Source of the DNA: Eutreptiella sp. 'Long Island Sound 2002'
Lineage: Eukaryota; Euglenozoa; Euglenophyceae; Eutreptiales; Eutreptiaceae
Assembly: GCA_964036045.1 (NCBI GenBank)
Contig: OZ038378.1
Span: forward strand, 144,394,910 to 144,458,909
DNA length: 64,000 nt
Direction: 5' to 3'
The notes under the pieces were generated by a model. The model was not told where the DNA came from. It ran no database searches and saw only the letters and a list, made by a program, of their open reading frames with translations. The position numbers and the translations under genes are program-made. This document shows positions 53,604-64,000 of the stretch, one piece after another (within the stretch, counting starts at the first letter, position 1; every line of letters begins with the position of its first letter).

Positions 53604-55871
53604 TTAGGGGGCGAACACGTGCGACAGGTGCGCAATGGATGTGGGGTCCCGCAGGTGCACGTGGATCCATAGAAGGGCAGCGCCCGCGGGGCCCGCCTGT
53701 TCGTGTGAGGGGGTGTGTGCCCCCTCGATGCGCCGGCGCAAGGCCTCCTCCTCTGTGCGCCTGCGCGGACCTGCGGGAGGTTCGGGCCAGGGGCACGCGG
53801 CTACCTGGGTGCACCGCTCGCACCTGTTGGCGCCTGTCGCTGTTGCGGAGGACACCGTGTCACACTCTCCGCAGAGTCGGCAGGTGTGCGGGAGGTGGGA
53901 GGGCGGCGACCAAGGGTCGAGATGGCGGAGCCAGAGGTCGTCCCACCTCTGTCGGAGGGGGTCCCGGATCTCCAACAAGCGGGCGCGGACGCGGCGCCGG
54001 TAGTCCTTGCCAAGCGTCTTCCGCTGGACCTCCTGCCACGTGTCGCCGGGGAGGATCCCGTGGTCGTGGAAGGCGGCGATGAGGTCGTCCCACGACGGGC
54101 GGGGGTGCCCCTGGGGGGGGCTCGCCATGTACACGTGGCGCCCGGTGAGGTGGGGCGTCAGCGCGTCCCATTGGCACCCGTTCGCGGTGTCCCTGTGGAG
54201 GAGGGCCAGTAGGGTGCCGTCCGCGACCGCTTCCCACCCCACTCGCAGCCCTTCGCAGCCGTCCAGTTCCTGGCGCAGCGCGGCTGCGATACCGGTGGGG
54301 AGCATGAGGAGTAAGGGCCCCTGGGTGTCGCCCAGCCGGGACAGGGCGTCGTCGTATACCGGTCCCCCCGCTTTGAAGTGCGCCACAGTGAGTTGGGTGG
54401 CCCCGTCCTCTGGGGGTTGCCACCGGACGGTGGCCGCAGCGTGTCCCCACGTGCGTATCTCCGTGGCCCGGAGCACGTTGGCGGTGTGAAGGACGATGCG
54501 GGGCGGGACGGGCGTCCTGACGAGTGAGGACACGTCCCCAGTCCATCCCGTTTGCGGCCCCGGGGCCGCCTGCAGCCATTCCCCTGTCGCCGCGTCCCAC
54601 GGGTGGTCAGGTCCCGCCCCTCGGACCATGGTGGGTCTCGGCCGGGTGTCCGGCCCCCATCCCCGGAGCGGGATGGCGGCGTATCGTTGCGCAGGGGTCT
54701 CCGGGGCGCGCGTGGCGGCGCACCACCGGTCCCACTCCCGCGCCCACTCCTCTCCCACGATGCGCGCCTCCCATGCGGTCATGGAGCCGCGCCCGATGAT
54801 CCACGGTGGGAAAAGGGCGTCTTGTAGGTGCTTCGAGAACCCCCCCGGCAGGTCCTGATACGGGTGGGGGCCCTCTTGGAGTGGGCACTCCAGAGTGCCA
54901 TTCACAACACGGAGGGAGGCTACGAAGTCCTTGTCAGGGCGCGGGGGAGGGGGAGGGTGGTCGCCCTCCGTCGCAGTGAGCCACCGGTGCGCCCGGGCCG
55001 CCGCGCTTAGGGGGTCGTGGAGGAGTTGCTCCAGCCGGTGGTTGCGAAGCTCCCACGCGAAGTCCCCTAGCCGGAGCATGTGGTGGAGGAAGTCGTCCAC
55101 CGAGGTCCCTCCCGGCGGGTCGTATCGGGTTATGGCGCGGAGCTGCGCCTCCGCGTCCTCGGGCACCAGTCCGGAGCAGAACACCTCCGTCCACGTGGCG
55201 CCTGCGGAGCGCCACGAGGCCACCCACAGGGCCTTGTCCCCAGGTGGGAGGTGGCGGGCCGCCTCGTGCACCGCCTGGCGGTAGTGGGGCCAGAGGAGCC
55301 GCGAGTGGGTGCAGCCCACGTGCATGTGCACCGGGGTCTCTTCCGGGCCGCCGCAGAAAAGGCACGGCTGCGGGACGATGGCGACGCCGGAGAGCCGCTC
55401 CTTCCGGACGCGGAGCCTGCGCTGCACCGGCGTGTGGCCGTCTCGGGCCCGCAGCGCCCGGCGGTTGGTGGCCGCCGCGGTGAGGTCCCGGGCGTGGACG
55501 TAGGCCGTGGCGTGGGCCGCGCCCAGAGGTGTGTGTCCCCGGTGCGTCAGCGCATGGTCCGTCTGCGCCCGTTGTGCGACCTCGCCGAGCACCCGCATCG
55601 TGGGGGGCCGTAGATCGAGATGGCCGTCACGGCCGGCGACGATGAGTTGGGCGTGGCCAGGGTCCGGGGGCGTGTTCTGCAAGACGGTGTCCTGGGACGC
55701 CGCCCAGTCCGCCTTGTGCAATAGGGCGTCACTGTGGTGCGAGGTGGCTCGGACGTACCAGAACGGGTGCCCGGCGTGTTGCCCCCGCGCGCACAGGCCG
55801 TCCCGGAGCCACCTCAGGGGCATCTGGTTGACCACCTTCGCTGCGCCCGCGGGGACCCCCGTGGTTCGCTC
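53604..55871 (-). pseudogene. C-terminal part of a LINE ORF2-like protein, 5'-truncated
   Basis: An open frame continues about 755 codons from the junction at about 55871 to the stop at 53604. Upstream of the junction the frame runs into TRIM-element sequence, so the apparent Met start at 56018 is chimeric. Diagnostic is the Cys/His motif CLFCGGPEETPVHMHVGC, as found after the reverse transcriptase in many LINE proteins (C-x2-C...H...C). A second paired-Cys motif (CRLCGE...CERC) lies about 90 residues before the end. Neither the RT catalytic motif nor the endonuclease is present. It was probably truncated on insertion. Confidence 0.6.
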
Positions 55872-56117
55872 GAAGTGTGCCAAGAGCAAGAAGTATACTC
55901 GTGTTGAGTTGTGCAAGTGTGCAAGTGAGGACAGGACGATGCAAGGCAACGTACTTGGAAACCAAGCAGAGGTTTTTTGAGTAGTGGGAAAAGCAAGAGA
56001 TTCAAGGAAACCCGTCAAAGATTTTGTAGATTTGAAAAATACTTGACTTGGGGGTTGATCACTGGAGAAGCCTGAGAGGCTGAGTACATATCACCAAGGT
56101 CAGCGCTAGAGTAGCGT
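55872..56117 (+). repeat. Partial second copy of the TRIM-like interior
   Basis: Aligns with 25291-25510 plus 34229-34259 with few differences. It reads through the point where element 1 is inserted in the other copy and so preserves the empty target site. Similarity weakens after GTAGCGT. Confidence 0.8.
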
Positions 56118-56778
56118 CCAATGACAGCTTGACTGAATTATTTTCTACAATTTAGTTGTAGAGATGGACTCAAAAGTAGAGAACAAAATGCAAGTTCTGC
56201 CTGTAGTATGCTTGAGGATCTATGCATTGGCATTCTTTATCGAAGATTTGCTCCGGCAAGGCAAAAGGCATGTTTTCATGTGTTTGATTTGCGGGTGCTT
56301 GTGCATGGGACGTGTTTCTAAAAGCATATTGCCCGAGCGTTTTCCAAATGAACAGAAGGTATCGGGAGAGCATATGTTTTTGTGTGTGTATCATCCACGC
56401 AAGAGAAAGATTGAACTATTGAGAAAGGCCGTTTTTGTAAATTTTTGTACCATGGCCACCGGTTTCCCCCTGAAAAATTTTCTTGATGCTTTTTGGTAAG
56501 AAGAAAAATCTCTAAAATGATACAAAATCTTCTTTTTGCCCACCTTTGTGAACAATTTGTAGTAAGTTCACTTCAAATAATTTTGGGGGGCGTTTGTCTG
56601 CCAAACCACACATCAGGTGTTTTTTACCTCCAAGTTTGAGCTTTCCAAGTATTGGTACTTTGGTTCCTTGCTGTGGTGAAATCGTTAACGGTTTTCTAAA
56701 AGGAACAAGCTTTCCCCGGATGGATGAAGAAACACTAACCACAACACAAAACGAAAGACGGAATAAACCAAGTGAAAT

Positions 56779-57785
56779 CATGGCAGAACTTCTTGACACT
56801 TTGTTGCCCAATGTCCATCCCTCATAAGGCTTTGTAAGCCAAGATGCGGCACTTTGTGAGGACAGTCTTTTTTGCATATGGCGGTTTCCCGCCCATTCTT
56901 TCAAAGCACACTATTCATCCTACGAGGTTCATCGAACGTGAGCTTTACACACAAAAGTGTGCTTCAAGAGGCCCCCTTGGGTGCGAAGCAAAGCACTGCC
57001 AAACGAGGCACCATAGGCTGGAGGGAAACGGAAAAGGCACAATTAGTATGTGCAGTCAAAACGATGAACATGGCGGCATGAGGTGATGAAACAAACCATA
57101 TGTGATGTTTGCAAAATGTAACAGTTAAGGTCCACTTGAAATAGGGTGTGCTATTCGAAAGCTGGGCAATCAAAACAAAACTATGACACAAACTGGTTCA
57201 GTATTCAAATTCTAGCACACCGAGAAAAAACATTATCACGCAACGTGTTGTTCTGGCACGAGACAGCAATACTCCCAAGGTGATGCCTCTTGTGACAGAT
57301 CCGATGATCAGAGGACCCGTGGTTGCCCCAAATGCATAACTGCATAAACAAACTGCACAATAATATGAGACCCGCTCCGTAACCCTAACCGGGAAACTAA
57401 CATACAAGCTCACGTACTCCCGGATAATCTTTATTAGTGCACAAAAATGGAAAACACGTGCTGGCTAAAAAAAGTGGGAAACACCTATAAAGCACCTGAT
57501 GACAGCTCAATGGAATACACAAGATGGTAGATGCACCGAGTTACGTCACTGCAGTCAGTGTCCGTTGGGGACATCCTTCCCACCGTGTGGAGGAAGGCAC
57601 AAACGGTGCTAACCGGGAACTGACGGCCGCGGAAGAAAAGAAACGGGTCCAATCTCATCCTTGAGGCAACCCGCAGTGGAGGTGCACAGTGAGATCATGG
57701 CAGCAATCCTTCACACCTTGTTGCCCAATGTCTATGGCTCATAAGGCTTTGTGAGCCAAGATGCGACAATTTGTGACAAGATTCT
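56779..57785 (+). repeat. Direct repeat pair around TTGTTGCCCAATGTC
   Basis: About 90 bp (ACTTTGTTGCCCAATGTCC, CTCATAAGGCTTTGT, GCCAAGATGCG) at 56779-56872 recur at 57697-57785 with about 80% identity by eye. Confidence 0.65.
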
Positions 57786-57856
57786 CTTGCTGCAGCCTAA
57801 CTAAACCCCGTGCATAGGTGTGGTAGGCGCCATATGCGTGTACCCATTTTTTTTTA

Positions 57857-57945
57857 GGCATGGCGGTCCCCCGCCGAAAAACACAATCACTGCTCAATCT
57901 GCGACGTTCCTCGAAGGACTGCCGCTATCTACAGATTAGGTCTGC
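57857..57945 (+). repeat. GGCATGGCGGTCC dispersed repeat, second copy
   Basis: Same order of landmarks as 18803-18885: GGCATGGCGGTCC, AAACACAATCACTGCTCA, TTCCTCGAAGGACTGCCG. Confidence 0.6.
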
Positions 57946-58992
57946 AACAAAATAGGTGCATATGCACTTCTCTAGAGAGCCATAGGCTATCAATTGCGTG
58001 TACCCATCACAAAAAACCTCTTAAGCACAACCAAAAATGCCCGTCAACATGAAGATAAGTAGAAAGTGCACATTAGAAGGCATCACAACTGATGCACAAT
58101 TGCTATCCGCAGCAAACTGTCAATATTAAACCAAAGTTCATGTCAAATATCAGTATTTCCGCTATATCGTGCAAGCGAGCGCCTTGTCTCCATGCAGTGA
58201 TAAGGTGCTACCGCGATGCAAACTTATGCTGCTAGCGACGTCCCTAGTACGCTTATGTATGCTTGTGTGTCCAAAAGCCACATCATTTATTACACAAAGC
58301 AACCATATGCACGGACCTCATTCATAGCGATGCCATGAAATTTCTACCCACCGCCACATCTGAAACAGATGAAACAGCACCTAGGTTCATCGCCACTAAG
58401 ACACTAAGGTGCGAGGCCGGTAGGTGCAGTGGTAGGATTTGACCTTTCAGAACCATATACTCAATTTTCCATAAGACCATGGCCTTAAAAGGACCCAAGC
58501 TGGTGACAATGAAAACTACGAAAACAAATTCATTAGCGTCATGAATGTATAGTTGTGCATCTTTGATTGCGCTAGGTCTTCAGCATATCAAGAAGCAACA
58601 CTGGCCGACAAATGGCGGATAAGCAGCCTACAATGAAGCATTGAGGCCTGCAAACAACAATGAAAGAGCAAAAAAACTCCGGGCACTACTTCGTTGTATC
58701 ATTCATGTCTAGGGCATCAAGGTTTTGTGGTGACAGTGCAGAGGAGTTGACCAAACCTCCATGATAACTGGCATGAACAAAGCTGCACCATTAGAAGAGT
58801 CGATAGACCGGAGCTCTGCATGTCCTATAGGGCCATTTGAGCAGTATACTTCGGTGCCCTAACACATTGAGTGAAAACTGATCCACTCGGCCAACAATCA
58901 GGATTGGGCCGAACACATGATGGTAATATGTATGGTGGAAGAAGGATGGGGGCTTAGAATCTGTTAATTCCTGGCCTGCTCATTTTTGAATT

Positions 58993-59600
58993 TTTTTCGG
59001 CTTGTGCATGAGCATTTGGTTTGCCTTGGTAATGGCTCCCTACCACAAATCTTTTGGAAACCTACCTAGCGATGATTCTTAAAAAGTTCCATTACCTTAA
59101 CAGCAATAGAACTCATCTAAACAAATAACCCCCTTGGTGGTTCGGTTTTGAGAACAGCATGCTCGGAGTGATGGCCTGTGAATCCACCACCCACTTCGCA
59201 GCCTTAATATCTCAAAAGTGGTGGCATTTATGACAGTCACGTGCCGTACTCAACACAACCGAAGGGGGGGGGGCTGGGGCAAGCGGCAAAGCCCCGTCCC
59301 AAGGGGTGCGGTCTTTTGCCGTTGCCTAGGGGGCACACAAGCCCACATTTTCGGAGCCGCATACGGTGGAAAAATACACATAGTCAAAATCTTTCCATTC
59401 TCGGCCCGTACGGTTTTCTGTGTTTGTCTGCTTGTGAATTAGCACTTGATTTGTCTTGGTAACGGCTCCCTACCGCGAAACTTTTGCATACATACCCAGC
59501 AATGATCTTCAAAAAGTTGCATCTTGAGGATGATAGTGGCATTTATCTAAACAATGTACCCCCGGCTCGGTTTTGAGAGCTGTATTATGAGCCTGTAAAC
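58993..59600 (+). repeat. About 427-bp-spaced direct repeat
   Basis: TTGGTAATGGCTCCCTACC, AAAAAGTTCCATTACCTT-like and GGTTTTGAGAACAGC-like landmarks (58993-59170) recur near 59420-59600 with divergence of roughly 20%. Confidence 0.6.
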
Positions 59601-59799
59601 TACGCCTAGAACCGGGAAGGATTCTTAGGAATACCCCTCTAACTGGCAAAATGGATGGTTGGCTAGTGACTCGGCCATTTTTGGAAATAGGATATTGCAT
59701 GGTCCCATTTGTTTTGGCAATCTTTTGCGCCACCTCTCTATTACCATGAGAAAGAAAAAGAAGGTACCATATCTTTCGTGGTGCTTTGGACTCGGCTAA

Positions 59800-60110
59800 A
59801 ACCCCTTCAATGTAATTAGGACCCCTCTCTAATCTTTCTTTGCCTAAACTTTGTTTGACCTTTAGTCTTGAAGCACATTTTTATTGAAACCCTAGGGTTA
59901 TAGTGATCCCTACTTGACAGTGATCATGCAAGCAGTCCACAAAAAACTACATGGACCTTACCCCTACGGCTTAGATGAGCGGAGGTAATTCATATAGGAT
60001 ATATTGAACTAAAATGGACACTTTCGACTAAGGTTAAATCCACCCCGAAACCTAGATACTCTCATACTCTACGTAAATATTGTGGTCTAATTTTGAATCC
60101 ATCCCAAAAG
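59800..60110 (+). repeat. Old LTR fragment related to element 1
   Basis: Landmarks of the element-1 LTR recur in the same order with many changes: ACCCTAGGGTTATAGTGA (compare GGGTTGTAACCCTAG), CTTACCCCTACGGCTTAGA, TGAGCGGAGGTAATTC, GGATATATTGAACTAAAAT, ACCTAGATACTCTCATACT and TATTGTGGTCTAATTTTGAA. It is probably a degraded solo LTR of the same family. Confidence 0.6.
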
Positions 60111-60123
60111 GAGTCCCATTTGG

Positions 60124-60303
60124 TTACTTGGCCCAGCCTTTGCCATGGAAACCCTTGTGTCTCCACTTGTCACACATGGACATCTTCTCAGGGTCAGACT
60201 TGGTGCAACAAAGGGCACATACATCCCCATCGTTACCCACAACATCCTCATTATCATTGTCCTCCGGTTTAGGTGCAGCCCGTTTGTGGTGAGCGTAGCA
60301 CCA
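60124..60303 (-). pseudogene. PHD-finger-like C-terminal fragment
   Basis: A 59-codon open frame (no start codon at its head) ends AKGWAK-like at a TAA. It reads an acidic stretch (PKPEDNDNEDVVGNDGD), then VCALCCTKSDPEKMSMCDKW, then RHKGFHGKGW. The spacing C-x2-C...MSMCD...H-x3-H recalls a PHD or related zinc finger in which later Cys positions have been lost (MCDxC reads MCDKW). It may be a last exon or a decayed transposon fragment. Confidence 0.35.
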
Positions 60304-60600
60304 TTAAGATGGATGGCGTAGCTTCTGCTGGTGCTTTGTGGCTTGTGTGAGCTGCTTGAGCTGATTGAGATTGTCTGTATTGATCGTCATCGGGTGGGAC
60401 GTGGCATCAAAGCTGCGTGAGGATGCCCGTTGGTACTTCACAGGGTACATGCTTGGTCACCTGATCTCTCTTCGTTTGAGCGAGCGGCGCGGGGGGGGGG
60501 GGGGGGTTGCAGATTTTTCACGGTGGAATATCGGTCCCACTGTATATGATTGCAGCAGCATTGCTCCTTGGAGATCGACTCCCTGCCGCTGATGGCAACA

Positions 60601-60790
60601 TTCGGTTCTGTATTTTTTTTTAGATGCGGATTTTTTTTTTTGAGGAAATATTTTTTTTTAGCTAAAAAAATATTCGGCACTAAAAAAAATATTCCGTGCT
60701 GAAAAAAAATACTCCGCGCTAAAAAAAAATACTCTGACATTTTTTTTCTGCGCGCAGTATTTTTTTTTAACGCAAATGCCGCAAATTTTA
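60601..60790. repeat. A/T-run array with ATTC(G/C)GC spacers
   Basis: Runs of 7-11 T or A alternate with short spacers such as TAGATGCGGA, ATTCGGCACT, ATTCCGTGCTG and ACTCCGCGCT. Similar text recurs at 62205-62450. Confidence 0.7.
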
Positions 60791-61061
60791 GAAGTGGCAA
60801 AAAAAAGTGTTATGGGTGATTCCCTAGGCACCTGTGGGGGATGTGGTGTGTGCGGGGACCCCATGACGGCACGGGTGATGAAGCAAGTTTGATTTGACCC
60901 CCCCCCCCCCCTCAGCTTGGACCACCAACCCCCCGCCCACCCCTCTAGACCCCCTCTGGAGCGGCAGATTAGCAAGACGAGGCGCTATACAAATGTTGTT
61001 TGTTGCCCAGACATGTTCAATGCAATCGTCAGCCCGCGGACAAGGGGCCCTTGGCGCGAAC

Positions 61062-61330
61062 AGGGGTCTTCCTTCGCTGGGGGACGTATGCAAAGAGTTC
61101 ATCGCAGAGGATCACAGGTACTATCTGAATTTTGTAAAGTAGGGTACTCAGCCACCTTGGCCAGAGCCCATGTGCACAGATTCATCTGCTCAAAGAACAG
61201 GGGTCTTCCTTCACTGGGGGACCTATGCAGAGAGGTCATTTGAACGGATCATACATAATGTCTGAATTTTGTGAAGCAGGGTACTCAGCCACCTTGGCCA
61301 GAGCCCAGGGGCACAATTTCAAGGGTGGTG
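61062..61330 (+). repeat. About 138-bp tandem duplication
   Basis: GGGTCTTCCTTCGCTGGGGG, GTACTCAGCCACCTTGGCCA and CAGAGCCCA recur in order from 61062 and from 61200. Confidence 0.8.
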
Positions 61331-61713
61331 ATAAGGTGCTTGCAGTGGAGGGCTCTGAGTGCACGATCAAGTGGGAGACAGAAAAGAAAGCCAGTTCCCA
61401 TTCTATTACAGATGTGTTTCTTACTGCTCTTCATAGCATTCCGAGTTCGGATAGTGCATCGGAGGCCCCTTTGTATCTGGAGTCTGAGCACGAAGCCACT
61501 GACCCAAAAACGTCCCTACGCTCAGCTGCCCAGCACAATACCCAGACACAGGGTGATCCAGCCAAGCTTTTTCTGCTCGTTTCTTCTGAAGTACCACGTG
61601 CCACTCACGTGGCTGTGCTGCAGTGTCTGACAGCCATAGTTATCAAATCCTTACAACCCTCCATCCCAGCACAAAATTTTGTGCATTTTCTGCGGCTTTC
61701 GCAGTCTGCCTAG
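61225..61713 (+). CDS. Possible exon or small ORF of unknown function
   Basis: 162 codons overlapping the tandem duplication at its 5' end. The middle (KVLAVEGSECTIKWETEKKA, DSASEAPLYLESEHEATDP) has a normal, soluble amino-acid mix unlike the G/C-run shadows. No domain recognised. No splice sites were assigned. Confidence 0.3.
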   Translation: MQRGHLNGSYIMSEFCEAGYSATLARAQGHNFKGGDKVLAVEGSECTIKWETEKKASSHSITDVFLTALHSIPSSDSASEAPLYLESEHEATDPKTSLRSAAQHNTQTQGDPAKLFLLVSSEVPRATHVAVLQCLTAIVIKSLQPSIPAQNFVHFLRLSQSA

Positions 61714-63083
61714 TCAGTCCCAAGTTCCAGATTCCTTGCTCAGACTCTGAGAGGTGGTATTCAAGCACTACTCAGTCGGTGCACAAGTTTGCCCATAATT
61801 GCATGCTCAAGTGTTGCTCTTTCCAAATGTCTTCAGATGATGGGTCAACATAGGCCGACCAGGGTGCACACAGGGAGGGATGCTGGTTCTGTATTTGTTT
61901 GGGTCATGTCCAAGAATCCATGGCACTCCAGCCTTTGTCCACAACGAAGGCGTCTTGTGCATCAGTTACACAGTGACAGGTTCCCATGCCATCAAGTGGG
62001 TTGCATTATCCATCATCCTCACGTAACCTAAAGTGTACTGCAACAGCACATTCGGAAAGTGCATCTGGCATCAGGCAATCTTGTTGGCAGTGGTGTCATA
62101 CTGGGCGTCATGTTGTTCCTAGATGCAACGCAGTGTGAATCAGTGGTTTCTATTGCATGTTGCCTGTAAGGGCAGGGCAGGGACGTGGGGGTAGCGTTAT
62201 CCGTTATTTTATTTTTTTTAGATGCGGAATATTTCTTTTAGAGGTTGTATTTTTTCTTAGATCTCAAAGTCTCTTCCTGAAACGTTGTTGTATTTTTTTT
62301 TAGATTTGCAGCGGATTATTTTTTAGAGAGCCATCTAAAATTTTGATCACTTTCGACCTTCTTTTTAGATGTTTTGTATTAAATTTTCGATGTTTTGTAT
62401 TCTTTTTTTTGAGGTTCTATTATTTTTTAGCGCATCTAAAAAAAATATTATCTCAACAGGCCTCACATGCAGTCATTGCGCCCTCAAAGAAATCTGATGT
62501 GGCAATGGGCAACACGGGCCTGGGACATCTGGATGTTACCCATCAGTGGGGCCTCTGCGGGCTTGTGCGCCTGGTCTCTGGCAAAGGCAACCGAATAACC
62601 CATTTATTAGAACCCGGACCTATGATTTTCTCTTGCATTTCCATGGCTATGCACATAACGCCTCTTATAATTGTATTGACGCACACTTTACTCTTTGGGA
62701 CAATCAATACCTGACTAACAAAGGCAGAACACGGTGTGACAGCCAAGAGAATACATGTTTGCCACTACAATGCGTCGCTCTGCCGTCGTTTGTCCTGAGA
62801 GCACTCAAAAAAAGAGGGCAGAGGGCAGCTGTTCGTATTCAATGAAGGGAGTGCCTGGGGATGCGGATGGTCGGGAATTGACCCGGACCCCCAACCCCGC
62901 GTCTGTGGGATGACAGAGTTTGACCCGGTGCCAAAGGTACCGGGACAAATGCTGCACCAGCGGTACTGAGGAGGTCGGAGGAAGGCGCCGCTGAGAAGTG
63001 GTGGTGGTGGTGGTGATGGTGGCCTGTGGAGAAGTTGTGCCAGCGGCAAACGGGCTGCAAAACCACAGCACCCAGAGGGTCGC
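61714..63083. other. Intergenic with A/T-run repeat
   Basis: 62205-62450 is rich in TTTTTTTTAGAT-type runs like those at 60601. Nothing else gene-like stands out. Confidence 0.45.
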
Positions 63084-63620
63084 ATGACGGCAGCCATGAG
63101 ATGCCTATGTGAGAGAGGGATTGAAAAGGAGGAGGGCGGGGTGGGGGGCGACGGGGATCGAGGCAGGCAGCAAAGGAGGGTGGGAAACCATCAGGATCAG
63201 CCATACTCCTCAACCCCCCCCCAAGCACATCATTATTGTGCTGAGAGGCGTCACCTTCAGGGACTCCACCCTCGGCACTTTGATGATCGGGGAAATTTTG
63301 ACCCCAGGGTAATCCTGAGATGGCCGGAGGATGAGCAACTTCCCAAGGTCAGAGCAGTAGGGATTCCTGCTTGGGGTATGGCATTTGCTGAAGTCCCTGA
63401 TGACCCGGCACCGAGCCCCGTGGATAACCCCACTACTTTCAACCAATTCTGGGCAACCACGGGGCCAGGAGCCTATGGCCATCAGGCCACCCCCCCCCTC
63501 AACCCCACATCCCTTGGGGACCTGCAGCGGGCCAACCTCCGTCCCAAGTGGGACGGAAGGGGTGAAACCGTGCACCACTACCTCCCGAAATGGAGAAGGT
63601 GGGAACGGTCAGTGCACTGA
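63084..63620 (+). CDS. Possible gag-like or unknown ORF
   Basis: 178 codons. The first about 50 are low-complexity and probably untranslated or intronic. The rest (FDPRVILRWPEDEQLPKVRA, TFNQFWATTGPGAYG, LRPKWDGRGETVHHYLPKW) look like real protein. The ending RPKWDGRGETVHHYLPKWRR resembles the phrase that opens Gag capsid regions in several LTR elements, but the similarity is short. It ends at TGA 63618-63620. Confidence 0.35.
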   Translation: MTAAMRCLCERGIEKEEGGVGGDGDRGRQQRRVGNHQDQPYSSTPPQAHHYCAERRHLQGLHPRHFDDRGNFDPRVILRWPEDEQLPKVRAVGIPAWGMAFAEVPDDPAPSPVDNPTTFNQFWATTGPGAYGHQATPPLNPTSLGDLQRANLRPKWDGRGETVHHYLPKWRRWERSVH

Positions 63621-64000
63621 AAATGTGCGCAATGGCCTCAGCATATGGTTCGTGTCAGCGAGTGCGCTGCATTGTGAGGCGGTCAATTCTCGCTCACGGT
63701 GATCAGCTAAATGAGGAAACACCCAAGATGCACAACAGCCCACATATCATTCTATGCACATTCACGGGCAGCGCGTCACGAAACTGTTTGAACATCAAAC
63801 CCGTTGCTGCGTTCTACCGAGGGTCTCAAACGCAGTGCGATGCTCTGGAGCGATGATGCCTCGCGACGCAAAGCATGGGGCAGTCAGGCGAACTGCATAT
63901 CTACATCGCATGGCAAGGGGCAACACGTGCGTGGCGTGTTACCCATCAGTGGAAGAGGGTTACACATAGCACCCCCCCCCCCCCATGACAAAAGCAACCC
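63621..64000. other. Window end, nothing assigned
   Basis: No motif or repeat recognised apart from a C run near 63971. Confidence 0.4.

Larger units (their letters stand above)
35768..55871 (-). mobile_element. Non-LTR (LINE-like) retrotransposon, 5'-truncated, with element 2 nested in it
   Basis: On the minus strand the element begins inside a C-terminal LINE ORF at about 55871, passes through two more ORFs and a 2.6-kb G/C-rich tail, and resumes beyond element 2 at 36164. It ends in three copies of the heptamer TCAAACC (about 35765-35790), typical of LINEs with simple-repeat tails. Sequence of the TRIM-like element lies at both ends, with about 145 bp of it missing between them, so insertion was accompanied by a deletion or a later rearrangement. 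The net length is about 8.7 kb. No endonuclease or reverse transcriptase core was found. Confidence 0.6.
56118..59790. other. A/T-richer gene-poor region with old repeats
   Basis: A 111-codon plus-strand frame at 56164-56499 is the longest here, but it shows no motif and I do not call it. Direct repeat pairs and one copy of the GGCATGGCGG repeat (57857-57945) are present. No tRNA or conserved gene recognised. Confidence 0.5.

Noticed and set aside
53604-56018. LINE ORF starting at the Met at 56018
   Set aside because: The first about 49 codons are sequence of the TRIM-like element, shown by the copy at 25291-25440; the fusion frame is accidental.
56164-56499. 111-codon plus-strand ORF
   Set aside because: No motif, many rare hydrophobic/Cys clusters and no splice or promoter context; probably chance in A/T-rich DNA.

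Overview
The window is nuclear DNA from a eukaryote, most likely a microalga. Protein-coding genes are split by GT-AG spliceosomal introns of about 0.2-2 kb. The noncoding DNA is full of G and C homopolymer runs, short hairpins and minisatellites, and retrotransposons make up about half of the window. I cannot name the species. GT donors (often GTATGT) argue against a bacterial or organellar origin and against typical dinoflagellate introns.

1-14 kb holds two host genes on the + strand. The first is the 3' end of a NOC1/MAK21/CEBPZ-type ribosome-biogenesis gene (seven exons, 1617-9929). About 170 bp after its stop begins a second gene (10099-13870) that I do not recognise, with a 200-bp assembly gap inside it. 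14-18.2 kb holds decamer arrays and an ER-type cyclophilin gene (16250-18143, first exon not found). 18.9-20.8 kb carries a minus-strand zinc-finger protein gene broken, or recoded, at an A8 tract. 21-24.3 kb is tandem repeat, including large arrays built on GTACTAAAAAACCCCC and its complement.

24.9-56.1 kb is a nest of retroelements. A short LTR (TRIM-like) element with 212-bp LTRs (24928-35761) was invaded by an 8.7-kb chromodomain-type Ty3/gypsy element (element 1, + strand, 25511-34228, 710-bp LTRs, CATAT target duplication). Element 1 has lost gag and protease and carries three in-frame stops in pol. Next to it a 5'-truncated non-LTR element on the minus strand (35768-55871, heptamer-repeat tail) was itself invaded by an apparently intact relative of element 1 (element 2, minus strand, 36165-47599, 817-bp LTRs that look identical, CTGCC target duplication).

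Element 2 is the most interesting object. Gag and Pol lie in one frame, separated by two UGA codons 16 codons apart, each in a known leaky context (UGA-CGG and UGA-CUA-G). Both gypsy elements carry, between protease and reverse transcriptase, a domain resembling the phage/DIRS Dam-type adenine methyltransferase, and both have HIDD instead of YxDD in reverse transcriptase. They also share a long 3' noncoding region, one part of which is about 95% identical although their proteins have diverged far more.

56-64 kb is mostly gene-poor and repeat-derived: an old relative of the element-1 LTR, a PHD-finger-like fragment, A/T-run arrays, and two weak ORFs that may be gene or retroelement fragments.
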